Below are positions 33,503 to 41,079 of a DNA stretch of 64,000 nt, piece by piece. The stretch is from contig NZ_BMSK01000027.1 of assembly GCF_014649115.1 (NCBI RefSeq), forward strand, positions 46,807-110,806, read 5' to 3'. The notes under the pieces are model-generated. The model worked only from the letters and a program-made list of their open reading frames with translations. It did no database searches and was not told the DNA's origin. Both the position numbers and the translations under genes were made by a program. The first letter of the stretch is position 1; each line of letters begins with the position of its first letter. Origin of the DNA: Streptomyces eurythermus. GTDB lineage: Bacteria; Actinomycetota; Actinomycetes; Streptomycetales; Streptomycetaceae.

Positions 33503-34945
33503 TCAGCTCCAGCTGGCGTGCAGCGGCTTGCCCTCGGCGTAGCCGGCCGCGCTCTGGATGCCGACGATCGCCTTCTCGGCGAACTCCTCCAGCGAGCCGG
33601 CGCCCGCGTAGGTGCAGGAGGAGCGGACGCCCGCGATGATCGAGTCGATCAGGTCCTCGACGCCCGGGCGGGCCGGGTCGAGGAACATCCGGGAGGTGGA
33701 GATGCCCTCCTCGAACAGCGCCTTGCGGGCGCGGTCGTAGGCCGACTCCTCCGAGGTGCGGTTGCGCACGGCACGCGCGGAGGCCATGCCGAAGGACTCC
33801 TTGTAGGCACGGCCCTGGGCGTCGTGCTGGAGGTCGCCCGGGGACTCGTAGGTGCCGGCGAACCAGGAGCCGATCATCACGTTGGACGCGCCGGCCGCGA
33901 GGGCCATGGCGACGTCGCGCGGGTGGCGGACACCGCCGTCGGCCCACACGTGCTTGCCGTACTTCTTCGCCTCGGCGGCGCACTCCAGGACGGCCGAGAA
34001 CTGCGGGCGGCCCACGCCGGTCATCATGCGGGTGGTGCACATGGCGCCCGGGCCGACACCGACCTTGATGATGTCGGCGCCCGCGTCGATGAGATCCTTC
34101 ACACCCTCGGCGGAGACGATGTTGCCGGCGACGATCGGGACCTTCGGGTCGAGGGCGCGCACCACCTGGACGGCGCTGATCATCGACTCCTGGTGGCCGT
34201 GCGCGGTGTCGATGACGAGCGTGTCCACGCCCGCGTCGAGCAGCTGCTTGGCCTTGCCCGCCACGTCGCCGTTGATGCCGACCGCGGCGGCGATCCGCAG
34301 CTTGCCGTCGGCGTCCACGGCCGGGGTGTACAGCGTGGCGCGCAGGGCGCCCTTGCGGGTGAGGATGCCGGCGAGCCTGCCGTCCTTGTCGACGGCCGGG
34401 GCGTAGCGGCGGTTGTGGTGGTCGAGGGTGTTGAAGGCCTCGCGCGGGTCGATGTCGGCGTCCAGCAGGAGCAGATCCTTGGACATGACGACTTCGAGCT
34501 GGGTGAAGCGGTCGACGCCGGACAGGTCGGCGTCGGTGACGACACCGACGGGCCGGCGGTTCTCGTCCACGACCACGCCGGCGTTGTGCGCCCGCTTGGG
34601 CAGCAGCGCCAGGGCGTCGGCGACGGTCTGGTGCGGGGCCAGCACGATCGGGGTGTCCAGCACCAGGTGCCGGCTCTTCACCCAGGAGATCACATCGGTG
34701 ACGACGTCGATCGGGATGTCCTGCGGGATGACCACGAGCCCGCCGCGGCGGGCCACCGTCTCGGCCATGCGGCGGCCGGCGATGGCGGTCATGTTCGCGA
34801 CGACGAGCGGGATGGTGGTGCCCGTCCCGTCCGGCGAGGCGAGGTCCACGCCCTGACGCGAGCCCACCGCGGAGCGGCGCGGCACCATGAACACGTCGTC
34901 GTACGTCAGGTCGTACGCGGGCTGGATGTCATTGAGGAAACGCAC
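33503..34945 (-). CDS. guaB1: GuaB1-family IMP dehydrogenase-related enzyme (probable GMP reductase)
   Basis: A 480-aa (beta/alpha)8-barrel enzyme. A tandem CBS pair (about 95-205, MSKDLLLLDADIDPREAF) is inserted in the barrel. The catalytic-loop cysteine is in VGPGAMCTTRMMTG and DGGVRHPRDVAMALAAGASNVMIG forms the phosphate site. Mycobacterial GuaB1 was shown to be a CBS-containing GMP reductase, not an IMP dehydrogenase, and this protein belongs to the same group, so purine interconversion is the likely job. GTG 34943-34945 (RFLNDIQPAYDLTYDDVF) is chosen; an extension to 35017 would include leader hairpin DNA. Confidence 0.88.
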   Translation of the reverse strand: MRFLNDIQPAYDLTYDDVFMVPRRSAVGSRQGVDLASPDGTGTTIPLVVANMTAIAGRRMAETVARRGGLVVIPQDIPIDVVTDVISWVKSRHLVLDTPIVLAPHQTVADALALLPKRAHNAGVVVDENRRPVGVVTDADLSGVDRFTQLEVVMSKDLLLLDADIDPREAFNTLDHHNRRYAPAVDKDGRLAGILTRKGALRATLYTPAVDADGKLRIAAAVGINGDVAGKAKQLLDAGVDTLVIDTAHGHQESMISAVQVVRALDPKVPIVAGNIVSAEGVKDLIDAGADIIKVGVGPGAMCTTRMMTGVGRPQFSAVLECAAEAKKYGKHVWADGGVRHPRDVAMALAAGASNVMIGSWFAGTYESPGDLQHDAQGRAYKESFGMASARAVRNRTSEESAYDRARKALFEEGISTSRMFLDPARPGVEDLIDSIIAGVRSSCTYAGAGSLEEFAEKAIVGIQSAAGYAEGKPLHASWS

Positions 34946-34975
34946 GTGCTGCACATCCCAGTCGATCAGAGGTGA

Positions 34976-34999
34976 CCCCCTGACAGGTGTGCCAGGGGG
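34976..34999 (-). promoter_or_regulatory. Leader hairpin upstream of guaB1
   Basis: CCCCCTG (34976-34982) pairs with CAGGGGG (34993-34999) across a 10-nt loop, about 30 nt upstream of the GTG. A second small inverted repeat CTGTCA/TGACAG lies at 35036-35052. Possibly a regulatory leader; no riboswitch class recognised. Confidence 0.35.
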
Positions 35000-35077
35000 A
35001 AAGAGCACGTACTTCATTCTCCCATGGCGGGCCGTCTGTCATGCCCTGACAGAACATCCAGGGTCGCCACCGGGCGG

Positions 35078-35407
35078 CTAGGAGGTTCCTCCAAGGGCGA
35101 GGGCGACGGTGAGGGCGGTGGTGCGGTCCGCGGCCTCGGTGAGGACCTCCTCGGCCGTCCGCCACTCCTCGGGCCGGGCCTCGGCGTACGGCCGCCAGCC
35201 CCGTACGACGATCAGCAGCCCCCGTTCGACGGCGCCCTCGGGCCAGACCGTGTGATCGGACAGGGAGTCGGCCAGCGCGTCCCAGTTGCGGCCGAACCAG
35301 TCGGGCAGCGCCAGGGACCGGGCGGCACGGTCCATCAGGCCCGCCTTGTCCGTGACGCCGTCGAGGTCGAGCACGGCCACGAGCGGGCCGGCCGGGTCTT
35401 CGCTCAT
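35078..35407 (-). CDS. Barstar-family ribonuclease inhibitor
   Basis: A 109-aa cytoplasmic acidic protein. VLDLDGVTDKAGLMDRAARSLALPDWFGRNWDALADSLSD is the barstar signature (the alpha2 surface that plugs the RNase active site). Its ATG overlaps the stop of the ribonuclease gene by ATGA, giving coupled translation downstream of the RNase. It probably protects the cell from this RNase if it folds inside. It could instead inhibit another barnase-type enzyme, but the genetic linkage is tight. Confidence 0.88.
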   Translation of the reverse strand: MSEDPAGPLVAVLDLDGVTDKAGLMDRAARSLALPDWFGRNWDALADSLSDHTVWPEGAVERGLLIVVRGWRPYAEARPEEWRTAEEVLTEAADRTTALTVALALGGTS

Positions 35408-35808
35408 CTCAGTACCGCCCGGAACGAGTCGTAGTGGTCATCGGTGTAGTAGATCTCCCCGCCCTGCCCGGTGACCAGGCGCCGGGCGCCCCGGTCATGG
35501 GAGCCGGGGGTCTTGACGGTGTACTCGTGGTAGTAGCCGCGCCGGTGCCTGGGCAGGTGCTGCTCGAAGTTCCCGAAGACGGCCCCGTCCTGGGCGTAGG
35601 GGAAGGGCCCGCCCCGGTCGATCAGGGCCAGTGTGGCGCGGGCCTCGGCGGGCAGCCGGGAGGCGGGGACCGTGGCCATGCCGTGCGCCCAGGCCGGGGT
35701 GGAGGCGCCCGGGGAGGCCGGCGGGGAGGCGCCGGAACATCCGGTCAGGAGAACGGCGAGACAGATCAGCAGCCCGGCGAGGGCGCGGGGGACGAACCGT
35801 GGCGGCAT
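35404..35808 (-). CDS. Lipoprotein guanyl-specific ribonuclease (RNase Sa/N1 family)
   Basis: A 134-aa protein: lipoprotein signal with lipobox LLTGC (Cys23 or 24), a 40-residue Ala/Pro/Ser linker, then the compact RNase Sa fold. The catalytic residues of RNase Sa map to Glu in YYHEYTVKTPG, Arg in RGARRLVTG and His in YTDDHYDSFRAV. RNase Sa has a disulfide bridge between its termini; here the only cysteine is the lipobox one, so that bridge is replaced by membrane anchoring. The role is probably extracellular RNA degradation or competition. It is the first gene of a pair with barstar. Confidence 0.85.
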   Translation of the reverse strand: MPPRFVPRALAGLLICLAVLLTGCSGASPPASPGASTPAWAHGMATVPASRLPAEARATLALIDRGGPFPYAQDGAVFGNFEQHLPRHRRGYYHEYTVKTPGSHDRGARRLVTGQGGEIYYTDDHYDSFRAVLR

Positions 35809-35858
35809 GCGTCGATGCTGCCACGGCCGTCCCGTCCGGGCCCGCCGGGGAGGCGCCG

Positions 35859-36878
35859 TCAGACTCCGTCGGGGTCCTGGCGGCTGAGCGCCGGCTTGGG
35901 CGCCTGGCCCGCCGTCAGCAGGTGGTCGGCGGCCGAGGTGTCGGTCACCAGGCTGGTGACCAGCCCGGAGCGCAGCACCGCGTCGATCGCGGCGGCCTTG
36001 CGCTGCCCGCCCGCGATCGCCACCACCTCCGGGATACGGCGCAGCTGGTCGGTCTTGACCGTGATGCACCGCTCCCCCAGGTCCCGGCCGATCCGGCGCC
36101 CCTCGGCGTCGAAGAGGTGCGCCGACATCTCGGCGGCGACACCGAGCGAGGCGTAGTGCGCGCGCTCCTCGTCGCTGAGCATGTCGTGCACGGTCGAGAT
36201 GCCCGGCTCCCAGGAGCCGATGGAGACACAGGCGACCGTGACCTTGTCGAAGTACTCGAAGGCCCGGGCGATCCCGGTCTGGCTGCGCAGCGCCGCCGCG
36301 GTGGCCGCGTCCGGCAGCAGCATCGGCGCGTAGATGGGGTGCGCGTCGCCGCCCGAGACCTGGGCGGCCCGGCGGACGGCCTCCACCGAGCCGCGCTCGG
36401 CGGTCCCGGCGTCGTACACGCCCGTCAGCTGCACCACCGTGCACGGCGGCAGCCGGTCGAGCGCCGCCGCCATGTGGATCGTGGACCGGCCCCAGGCCAG
36501 CCCGAGCACGTCACCCTCGTTGACGAGTTCGCCGAGCAGGTCGGCGGCGACCTCACCGAGGTTCTCGGGGTCCGGGGTCTCCTCCGCCTCGGCCGGGGAC
36601 TCGACCACGACGGCGTGCCGCAGCCCGTAGCGGGCGCGGAGCGCGTCGGAACGCTCGGCGTCCAGCTCGGCCGGCACACGGATCTCGATACGTACGAGGT
36701 CCCGTTCGAGGGCGGTCTCCAGGACCCGGGCCACCTTGAAGCGGCTGACGCCGAACTCCTCCGCGATCTGGATCTTGGACTTGCCCTCGAGGTAGAAGCG
36801 GCGGGCCATGGCCGCCGCCTGCACCAGCTCAGCGGGTCCCATCCGCATGGCTGACCGGCCCGCCGACATACCCGACAC
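35859..36878 (-). CDS. SorC/DeoR-type sugar-binding transcriptional regulator
   Basis: A 339-aa regulator: N-terminal sigma-factor-like HTH (residues 12-60, YLEGKSKIQIAEEFGVSRFKVARVL) and a large sugar-phosphate-binding domain (about 70-330, GLAWGRSTIHMAAAL, VVAIAGGQRKAAAIDAVLRSG). SorC proteins respond to phosphorylated sugars. The GTG at 36876-36878 is chosen because TGAGGAG precedes it by 6 nt; another GTG at 36900-36902 adds eight residues without a site. It is followed at once by the RNase region and preceded by rpe, so the target may be pentose-phosphate genes, which is unproven. Confidence 0.88.
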   Translation of the reverse strand: MSGMSAGRSAMRMGPAELVQAAAMARRFYLEGKSKIQIAEEFGVSRFKVARVLETALERDLVRIEIRVPAELDAERSDALRARYGLRHAVVVESPAEAEETPDPENLGEVAADLLGELVNEGDVLGLAWGRSTIHMAAALDRLPPCTVVQLTGVYDAGTAERGSVEAVRRAAQVSGGDAHPIYAPMLLPDAATAAALRSQTGIARAFEYFDKVTVACVSIGSWEPGISTVHDMLSDEERAHYASLGVAAEMSAHLFDAEGRRIGRDLGERCITVKTDQLRRIPEVVAIAGGQRKAAAIDAVLRSGLVTSLVTDTSAADHLLTAGQAPKPALSRQDPDGV

Positions 36879-36992
36879 GGCGATCTCCTCACTGCTGTTC
36901 ACACTCTGGATTCGCCGTTCATCCTCGCAGATTCGGGGCGACTGATCCGCCCTGATGGGCGGCCTTCATTCAACCGTTCACTTCGCCGTGGC

Positions 36993-37679
36993 TCAGTGGT
37001 CGCATGCCCAGGACGCCTTGGCGGTGGCCGACTCCGCCTGGGCGCGCAGCGCGCGCACCGCCTCGGCCGGGTCCTCGGCCCCGTACACGGCCGAGCCGGC
37101 GACGAACACGTCCGCCCCCGCGTCCGCGCACCGCTCGATGGTGGCGGCCGACACACCGCCGTCGACCTGGAGCCACAGCTGCAGACCGTGCTTCTTGATC
37201 AGCTCCCGGGTGCGGCGGATCTTCGGCAGCATGATGTCGAGGAACGCCTGGCCGCCGAAGCCCGGCTCGACCGTCATGATCAGCAGCATGTCGAGTTCCG
37301 GCAGCAGGTCCTCGAACGGCTCGATGGGCGTCGCGGGCTTCAGCGCCATGGACGCACGGGCGCCCTTCGCGCGGATCTCCCGGGCGAGCCGCACCGGGGC
37401 GGCCGCCGCCTCCACGTGGAAGGTGACCGACGACGCCCCCGCCTCGACGTACTGAGGGGCCCACCGGTCGGGGTCCTCGATCATCAGGTGGCAGTCCAGC
37501 GGGGTGTCCGTCGCCCGGGCCAGGGACTCCACCACCGGCACGCCGAGGGTGAGGTTCGGGACGAAGTGGTTGTCCATGACGTCGACATGGAGCCAGTCGG
37601 CGCCGCGGACCGCCTCGGCCTCGTCCGCGAGGCGGGCGAAGTCGGCGGACAGGATGCTGGGATTGATCTGCACGGACAT
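36993..37679 (-). CDS. rpe: Ribulose-phosphate 3-epimerase
   Basis: Interconverts ribulose-5-phosphate and xylulose-5-phosphate in the pentose-phosphate pathway. The 228-aa TIM barrel starts MSVQINPSILSADFARL; HVDVMDNHFVPNLTLG carries the metal-binding His and catalytic Asp, followed by CHLMIEDPDRW, VEPGFGGQAF and VDGGVSAATIERCADAGADVFVAGSAVYG, all conserved. The stop lies 114 bp upstream of the SorC gene. It follows rsmB on the same strand (55 bp gap). Confidence 0.97.
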   Translation of the reverse strand: MSVQINPSILSADFARLADEAEAVRGADWLHVDVMDNHFVPNLTLGVPVVESLARATDTPLDCHLMIEDPDRWAPQYVEAGASSVTFHVEAAAAPVRLAREIRAKGARASMALKPATPIEPFEDLLPELDMLLIMTVEPGFGGQAFLDIMLPKIRRTRELIKKHGLQLWLQVDGGVSAATIERCADAGADVFVAGSAVYGAEDPAEAVRALRAQAESATAKASWACDH

Positions 37680-37734
37680 GGGCCCAAGCCTATGCCCTGT
37701 GGGGGACGCCTGTTCGGGCCCGGGGCGGCCGGCG

Positions 37735-39153
37735 CTACGCGGTCCTGCGGATCAGGGCCAGGTACATCGCGTCCGTGCCGTGCAGATGGGGCCACAGCTG
37801 GATGTCCGGGCCCTCGCCCAGGCCGGGGAGGCCGGGGAGCAGGGGGCGGGCGTCGATCAGGTCGGTGCCGGGGTGCTGTTTGAGGACGTCGGCGACCACC
37901 GCCCGGGTCTCGGCCAAGTGCGGGGAGCAGGTGGCGTAGCCGACGACCCCGCCGACGCGTACGGAGTCCAGGGCGGTGCGCAGCAGGGCGCGCTGGAGCG
38001 GGGCGAAGGTGTCCAGGTCCTCGGGGCGGCGGCGCCAGCGGGCCTCGGGGCGGCGGCGCAGGGCGCCGAGGCCGCTGCACGGGACGTCCACGAGCACCCG
38101 GTCGAAGCTGCCGGGCCGCCACGGCGGACGGGTGCCGTCGGCAGCGATGACCTGGTACGGGCCCGGGTTGCCGTGCAGCGCCTTGGCTACCAGGCCGGCC
38201 CGGTGCGGCTGCTTCTCGGAGGCGAGCAGTACGGCGCCGCGCTCGGCGGCGAGGGCGCCGAGCAGCGCGGCCTTGCCGCCGGGTCCGGCGCAGCCGTCGA
38301 GCCACTTCGTGTCGGGCCCGTCGAGCGGGGCGTTCGCGAGCGCGAGGGCGACCAGCTGGCTGCCCTCGTCCTGCACGCCGGCCCGGCCCTCGCGCACGGC
38401 CTCGACCGCGCCCGGCTCGCCGCCCTCCGCGAGCCGTACGGCGTACGGCGACCAGCGGCCCGGTACGGCGGCGTCCTCGCGCAGCAGTTCCTCGGTGGTG
38501 GCCCGTCCGGGCCGGGCGACCAGGGTCACCTCGGGCCGTTCGTTGTCGGCGGCCAGCAGCTCCTCGATGCCCGTCCGGCCGCCGCCGAGGGAGTCCCAGA
38601 GCGCGGAGACGACCCAGCGCGGGTGCGAGTGCACCACGGCCAGGTGGTCCTCGGGGTCCTCGTCATAAGGCGGCGCGACCTTCTCGGTCCAGCCCGCCAG
38701 GTCGTCCTGCGCGACCTTGCGCAGCACGGCGTTGACGAACTTGGCCCGGCCGTCGCCGAGCACCACCCGGGCCAGCTCCACGGAGGCGGAGACGGCGGCG
38801 TGGGTCGGGATCCGGGTGCCGAGCAGCTGGTGCACGCCGAGGCTGAGCACGTCCAGCACCGGCGGGTCGACCTCGCGCAGCGGCCGGTCGACACAGGCGG
38901 CGATGACGGCGTCGTAGGTGCCCTGCCGGCGCAGCGTGCCGTACACCAGCTCGGTGGCGAGCGCGGCGTCCCGGGCGTCGAAGTCGCCCTTGTCGCGGGC
39001 CTTGCGCAGCAGCGGGGGCAGCACGAGGTTGGCGTAGGCGTCCCGCTCGTCCACCGCGCGCAGCGCCTCGAAGGCCAGGATGCGGACGGGGTCCTTCTGG
39101 GGACGGCGGTAGGGCTTGGCGGGCCTGCGGGGCCGCCGGGAGGACTCGCTCAC
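37735..39153 (-). CDS. rsmB: 16S rRNA m5C967 methyltransferase
   Basis: Methylates C967 of 16S rRNA using SAM. The 472-aa protein has an N-terminal NusB-like RNA-binding domain (about 20-165) and a C-terminal Rossmann MTase domain. SAM binding is at WLDGCAGPGGKAALLG, the catalytic cysteines are in VDVPCSGLGALRRRPE (PCSG) and GYATCSPHLAETRAVV (TCS). The basic N-terminal tail (RRPRRPAKPYRRPQKD) is typical of actinobacteria. It sits between fmt and rpe, a conserved arrangement. Confidence 0.96.
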   Translation of the reverse strand: MSESSRRPRRPAKPYRRPQKDPVRILAFEALRAVDERDAYANLVLPPLLRKARDKGDFDARDAALATELVYGTLRRQGTYDAVIAACVDRPLREVDPPVLDVLSLGVHQLLGTRIPTHAAVSASVELARVVLGDGRAKFVNAVLRKVAQDDLAGWTEKVAPPYDEDPEDHLAVVHSHPRWVVSALWDSLGGGRTGIEELLAADNERPEVTLVARPGRATTEELLREDAAVPGRWSPYAVRLAEGGEPGAVEAVREGRAGVQDEGSQLVALALANAPLDGPDTKWLDGCAGPGGKAALLGALAAERGAVLLASEKQPHRAGLVAKALHGNPGPYQVIAADGTRPPWRPGSFDRVLVDVPCSGLGALRRRPEARWRRRPEDLDTFAPLQRALLRTALDSVRVGGVVGYATCSPHLAETRAVVADVLKQHPGTDLIDARPLLPGLPGLGEGPDIQLWPHLHGTDAMYLALIRRTA

Positions 39154-39231
39154 GAAAAAGGTGCTCCGGAGGTAGAAGGGGATGCCTCTCCAGCCTACGT
39201 CGGGGCATCTCCGCCACCGCCGTCCGGGGCG

Positions 39232-40164
39232 TCAGCCGCCGAGCGTCTCGCCCTCCGCGATGCGCACCCCGCGCGCCCAGTCGGCCGCGCGCATCGGCTT
39301 CTTGCCCTGGGCCTGCACCCAGAGCAGTTCGACGGCGTACGAGCCGGTACCCACGTGCACGCTGTTCTTGCCCACCGCGAGCCGGCCCGGCGCGAGGCCG
39401 GTCCGCTCGGGCACGGGGGTGACCTGGACGAGCTTGAGGCGCTCGCCGCGGAAGGTGGTCCAGGCGCCGGGCGCCGGGGTGCAGCCGCGCACGACCCGGT
39501 CGACGCGCAGCGCGGGCGCCGCCCAGTCCACCTGGGCGTCCTCGACGGTGATCTTCGGCGCGAGGGAGACGCCCTCGGCGGGCTGCGGCACGGCCTTCAG
39601 GGTGCCGTCCTCGATGCCGTCCATGGTGGCGGCGAGCAGCCCGGCGCCCGCGAAGGCGAGCCGGGTGAGCAGGTCGCCGCTGGTGTCGGTGGGGCGGATC
39701 TCCTCGGTGACGGTGCCGTAGACGGGCCCGGAGTCCAGGCCCTCCTCGATGAGGAAGGTGGACGCCCCGGTGATCTCGTCGCCCGCCATGACGGCGTGCT
39801 GCACGGGCGCGGCGCCGCGCCAGGCGGGCAGCAGCGAGAAGTGCAGGTTGACCCAGCCGTGGGCCGGGATGTCCAGGGCGGGCCGGGGCAGCAGGGCGCC
39901 GTAGGCGACGACCGGGCAGCAGTCCGGGGCGATCTGCTTCAGCCGCTCCAGGAAGTCCGCGTCCCGGGGCTTGAGCGGCTTCAGCACCTCGATCCCGGCC
40001 TCCTCCGCCCGTTCGGCCACGGGGGACGCGACCAGCCTGCGCCCGCGCCCGGCCGGCGCGTCGGGCCGCGTGACGACGGCGGCCACCTCGTGCCGCCCGG
40101 AGGCGAGCAGGGCGTCCAGGGCGGGAACGGCGACCTCGGGGGTACCGGCGAAGACGAGCTTCAT
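39232..40164 (-). CDS. fmt: Methionyl-tRNA formyltransferase
   Basis: Formylates initiator Met-tRNA with 10-formyl-tetrahydrofolate. The 310-aa product has LVFAGTPEVAVPALDALL at the N-terminus, the active-site loop HGWVNLHFSLLPAWRGAAPVQHA with the catalytic His and the following DSGPVYGTV, then the C-terminal OB-like tRNA-binding domain. ATG 40162-40164. It is the first gene of the fmt-rsmB-rpe group; a -10-like TAGACT on the minus strand at 40210-40215 is a candidate promoter element. Confidence 0.97.
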   Translation of the reverse strand: MKLVFAGTPEVAVPALDALLASGRHEVAAVVTRPDAPAGRGRRLVASPVAERAEEAGIEVLKPLKPRDADFLERLKQIAPDCCPVVAYGALLPRPALDIPAHGWVNLHFSLLPAWRGAAPVQHAVMAGDEITGASTFLIEEGLDSGPVYGTVTEEIRPTDTSGDLLTRLAFAGAGLLAATMDGIEDGTLKAVPQPAEGVSLAPKITVEDAQVDWAAPALRVDRVVRGCTPAPGAWTTFRGERLKLVQVTPVPERTGLAPGRLAVGKNSVHVGTGSYAVELLWVQAQGKKPMRAADWARGVRIAEGETLGG

Positions 40165-40245
40165 GGGCGGGATCGGGCCTCTCGGGCGGGGGCGGTCGGG
40201 CAGCGCACCAGTCTATGACCATGGACGGCGCACGGGTGGGCGACC

Positions 40246-40269
40246 GGCGTACGCATATGCCCGTACGCC
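40246..40269. promoter_or_regulatory. 24-bp palindrome between divergent fmt and an HTH gene
   Basis: GGCGTACG (40246-40253) and CGTACGCC (40262-40269) are perfect complements around an AT-rich centre (CATATGCC). It lies in the divergent gap and may be an operator. The neighbouring gene encodes an HTH protein that might bind it. Confidence 0.4.
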
Positions 40270-40378
40270 CCCAGCCCGTGACCAGCGGAGGGTCGGCGCG
40301 TTGGTCAAGAAAGAGTTGACCACATCGGGCCGCTTTCGCGGCCGAATTCCTTTCAACGCCGGTTCGAGAGGCTTGTTC

Positions 40379-40921
40379 ATGGCCGACCACGCAACCCACG
40401 ACGCCCAGGCCCGGGCCAGCCTGCACTTGCTGGTGCGGGACATCGAGCGGGTCCGCCGGCAGGTGGACGCGCTGCGCACGCTCACCGCCCAGCTGGGCAA
40501 CGTCTACCGCCCGCGCCGCTCCGGCCCGTCCACGGGCTTCGTCGTCTACGGACGTGCCCCCGCCCCGACGGTCCGTCTCGCCCAGGAACTCCGCGACAGT
40601 GTCGAGACGCTGGTCACGGCCGCGGTGGACTTCGACCGCTCACTCGGTTTCTCGTGGGACGCGGTGGGCTCGGCGCTCGGGGTCACCAAACAGGCGGTGC
40701 ACCGCCGCTACGGCGCCCGCCGCGCGGCGGCCCAGGCGGCGGCCGAGGCGGAGCGGACGCCGGAGCCGTCCGGCACCCGCACGATCAATGTGAACACCGG
40801 GCTGCCCGCCGTGCCGACGGTGCCCGCGGCCCGCTCCATGCCCACCCAGCCGACCGCGACGGCCCCCGCCCGCCGCGACGACACCCGCCCCGCCACCTTC
40901 CCCAGCCCGCGCAACGGCTGA
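40379..40921 (+). CDS. Hypothetical HTH protein
   Basis: A 180-aa protein. Residues 1-60 form a basic helical region (a possible coiled coil, RASLHLLVRDIERVRRQVDALRTLTAQLG), followed by a helix and an HTH-like stretch near 95-120 (FSWDAVGSALGVTKQAVHRRYGAR) of the type found in Streptomyces one-HTH proteins. The last 55 residues are a disordered Pro/Thr/Ala-rich tail. ATG 40379 is the only sensible start. Probably a small DNA-binding protein; the target is unknown, though the palindrome 110 bp upstream is a candidate. Confidence 0.75.
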   Translation: MADHATHDAQARASLHLLVRDIERVRRQVDALRTLTAQLGNVYRPRRSGPSTGFVVYGRAPAPTVRLAQELRDSVETLVTAAVDFDRSLGFSWDAVGSALGVTKQAVHRRYGARRAAAQAAAEAERTPEPSGTRTINVNTGLPAVPTVPAARSMPTQPTATAPARRDDTRPATFPSPRNG

Positions 40922-40941
40922 CCCACCGACCGCCCCGTCCC

Positions 40942-40971
40942 CCGCCCTTCCGGAGAGACCCGGGAGGGCGG
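40942..40971. terminator. Terminator between the HTH gene and priA
   Basis: A 10-bp stem (40942-40951 with 40962-40971, one G-U pair) lies in the gap between these convergent genes. Confidence 0.55.
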
Positions 40972-41079
40972 ACGTGTGGGGCGGGCACCCCCGCCACACC
41001 CCGGAGCCCACCCGGTGCCCAGCCGCCCGTCCCCCGCCCGGCACCCGACCCGACCGCCCGGTGGCCGGTACCCGGCGGC

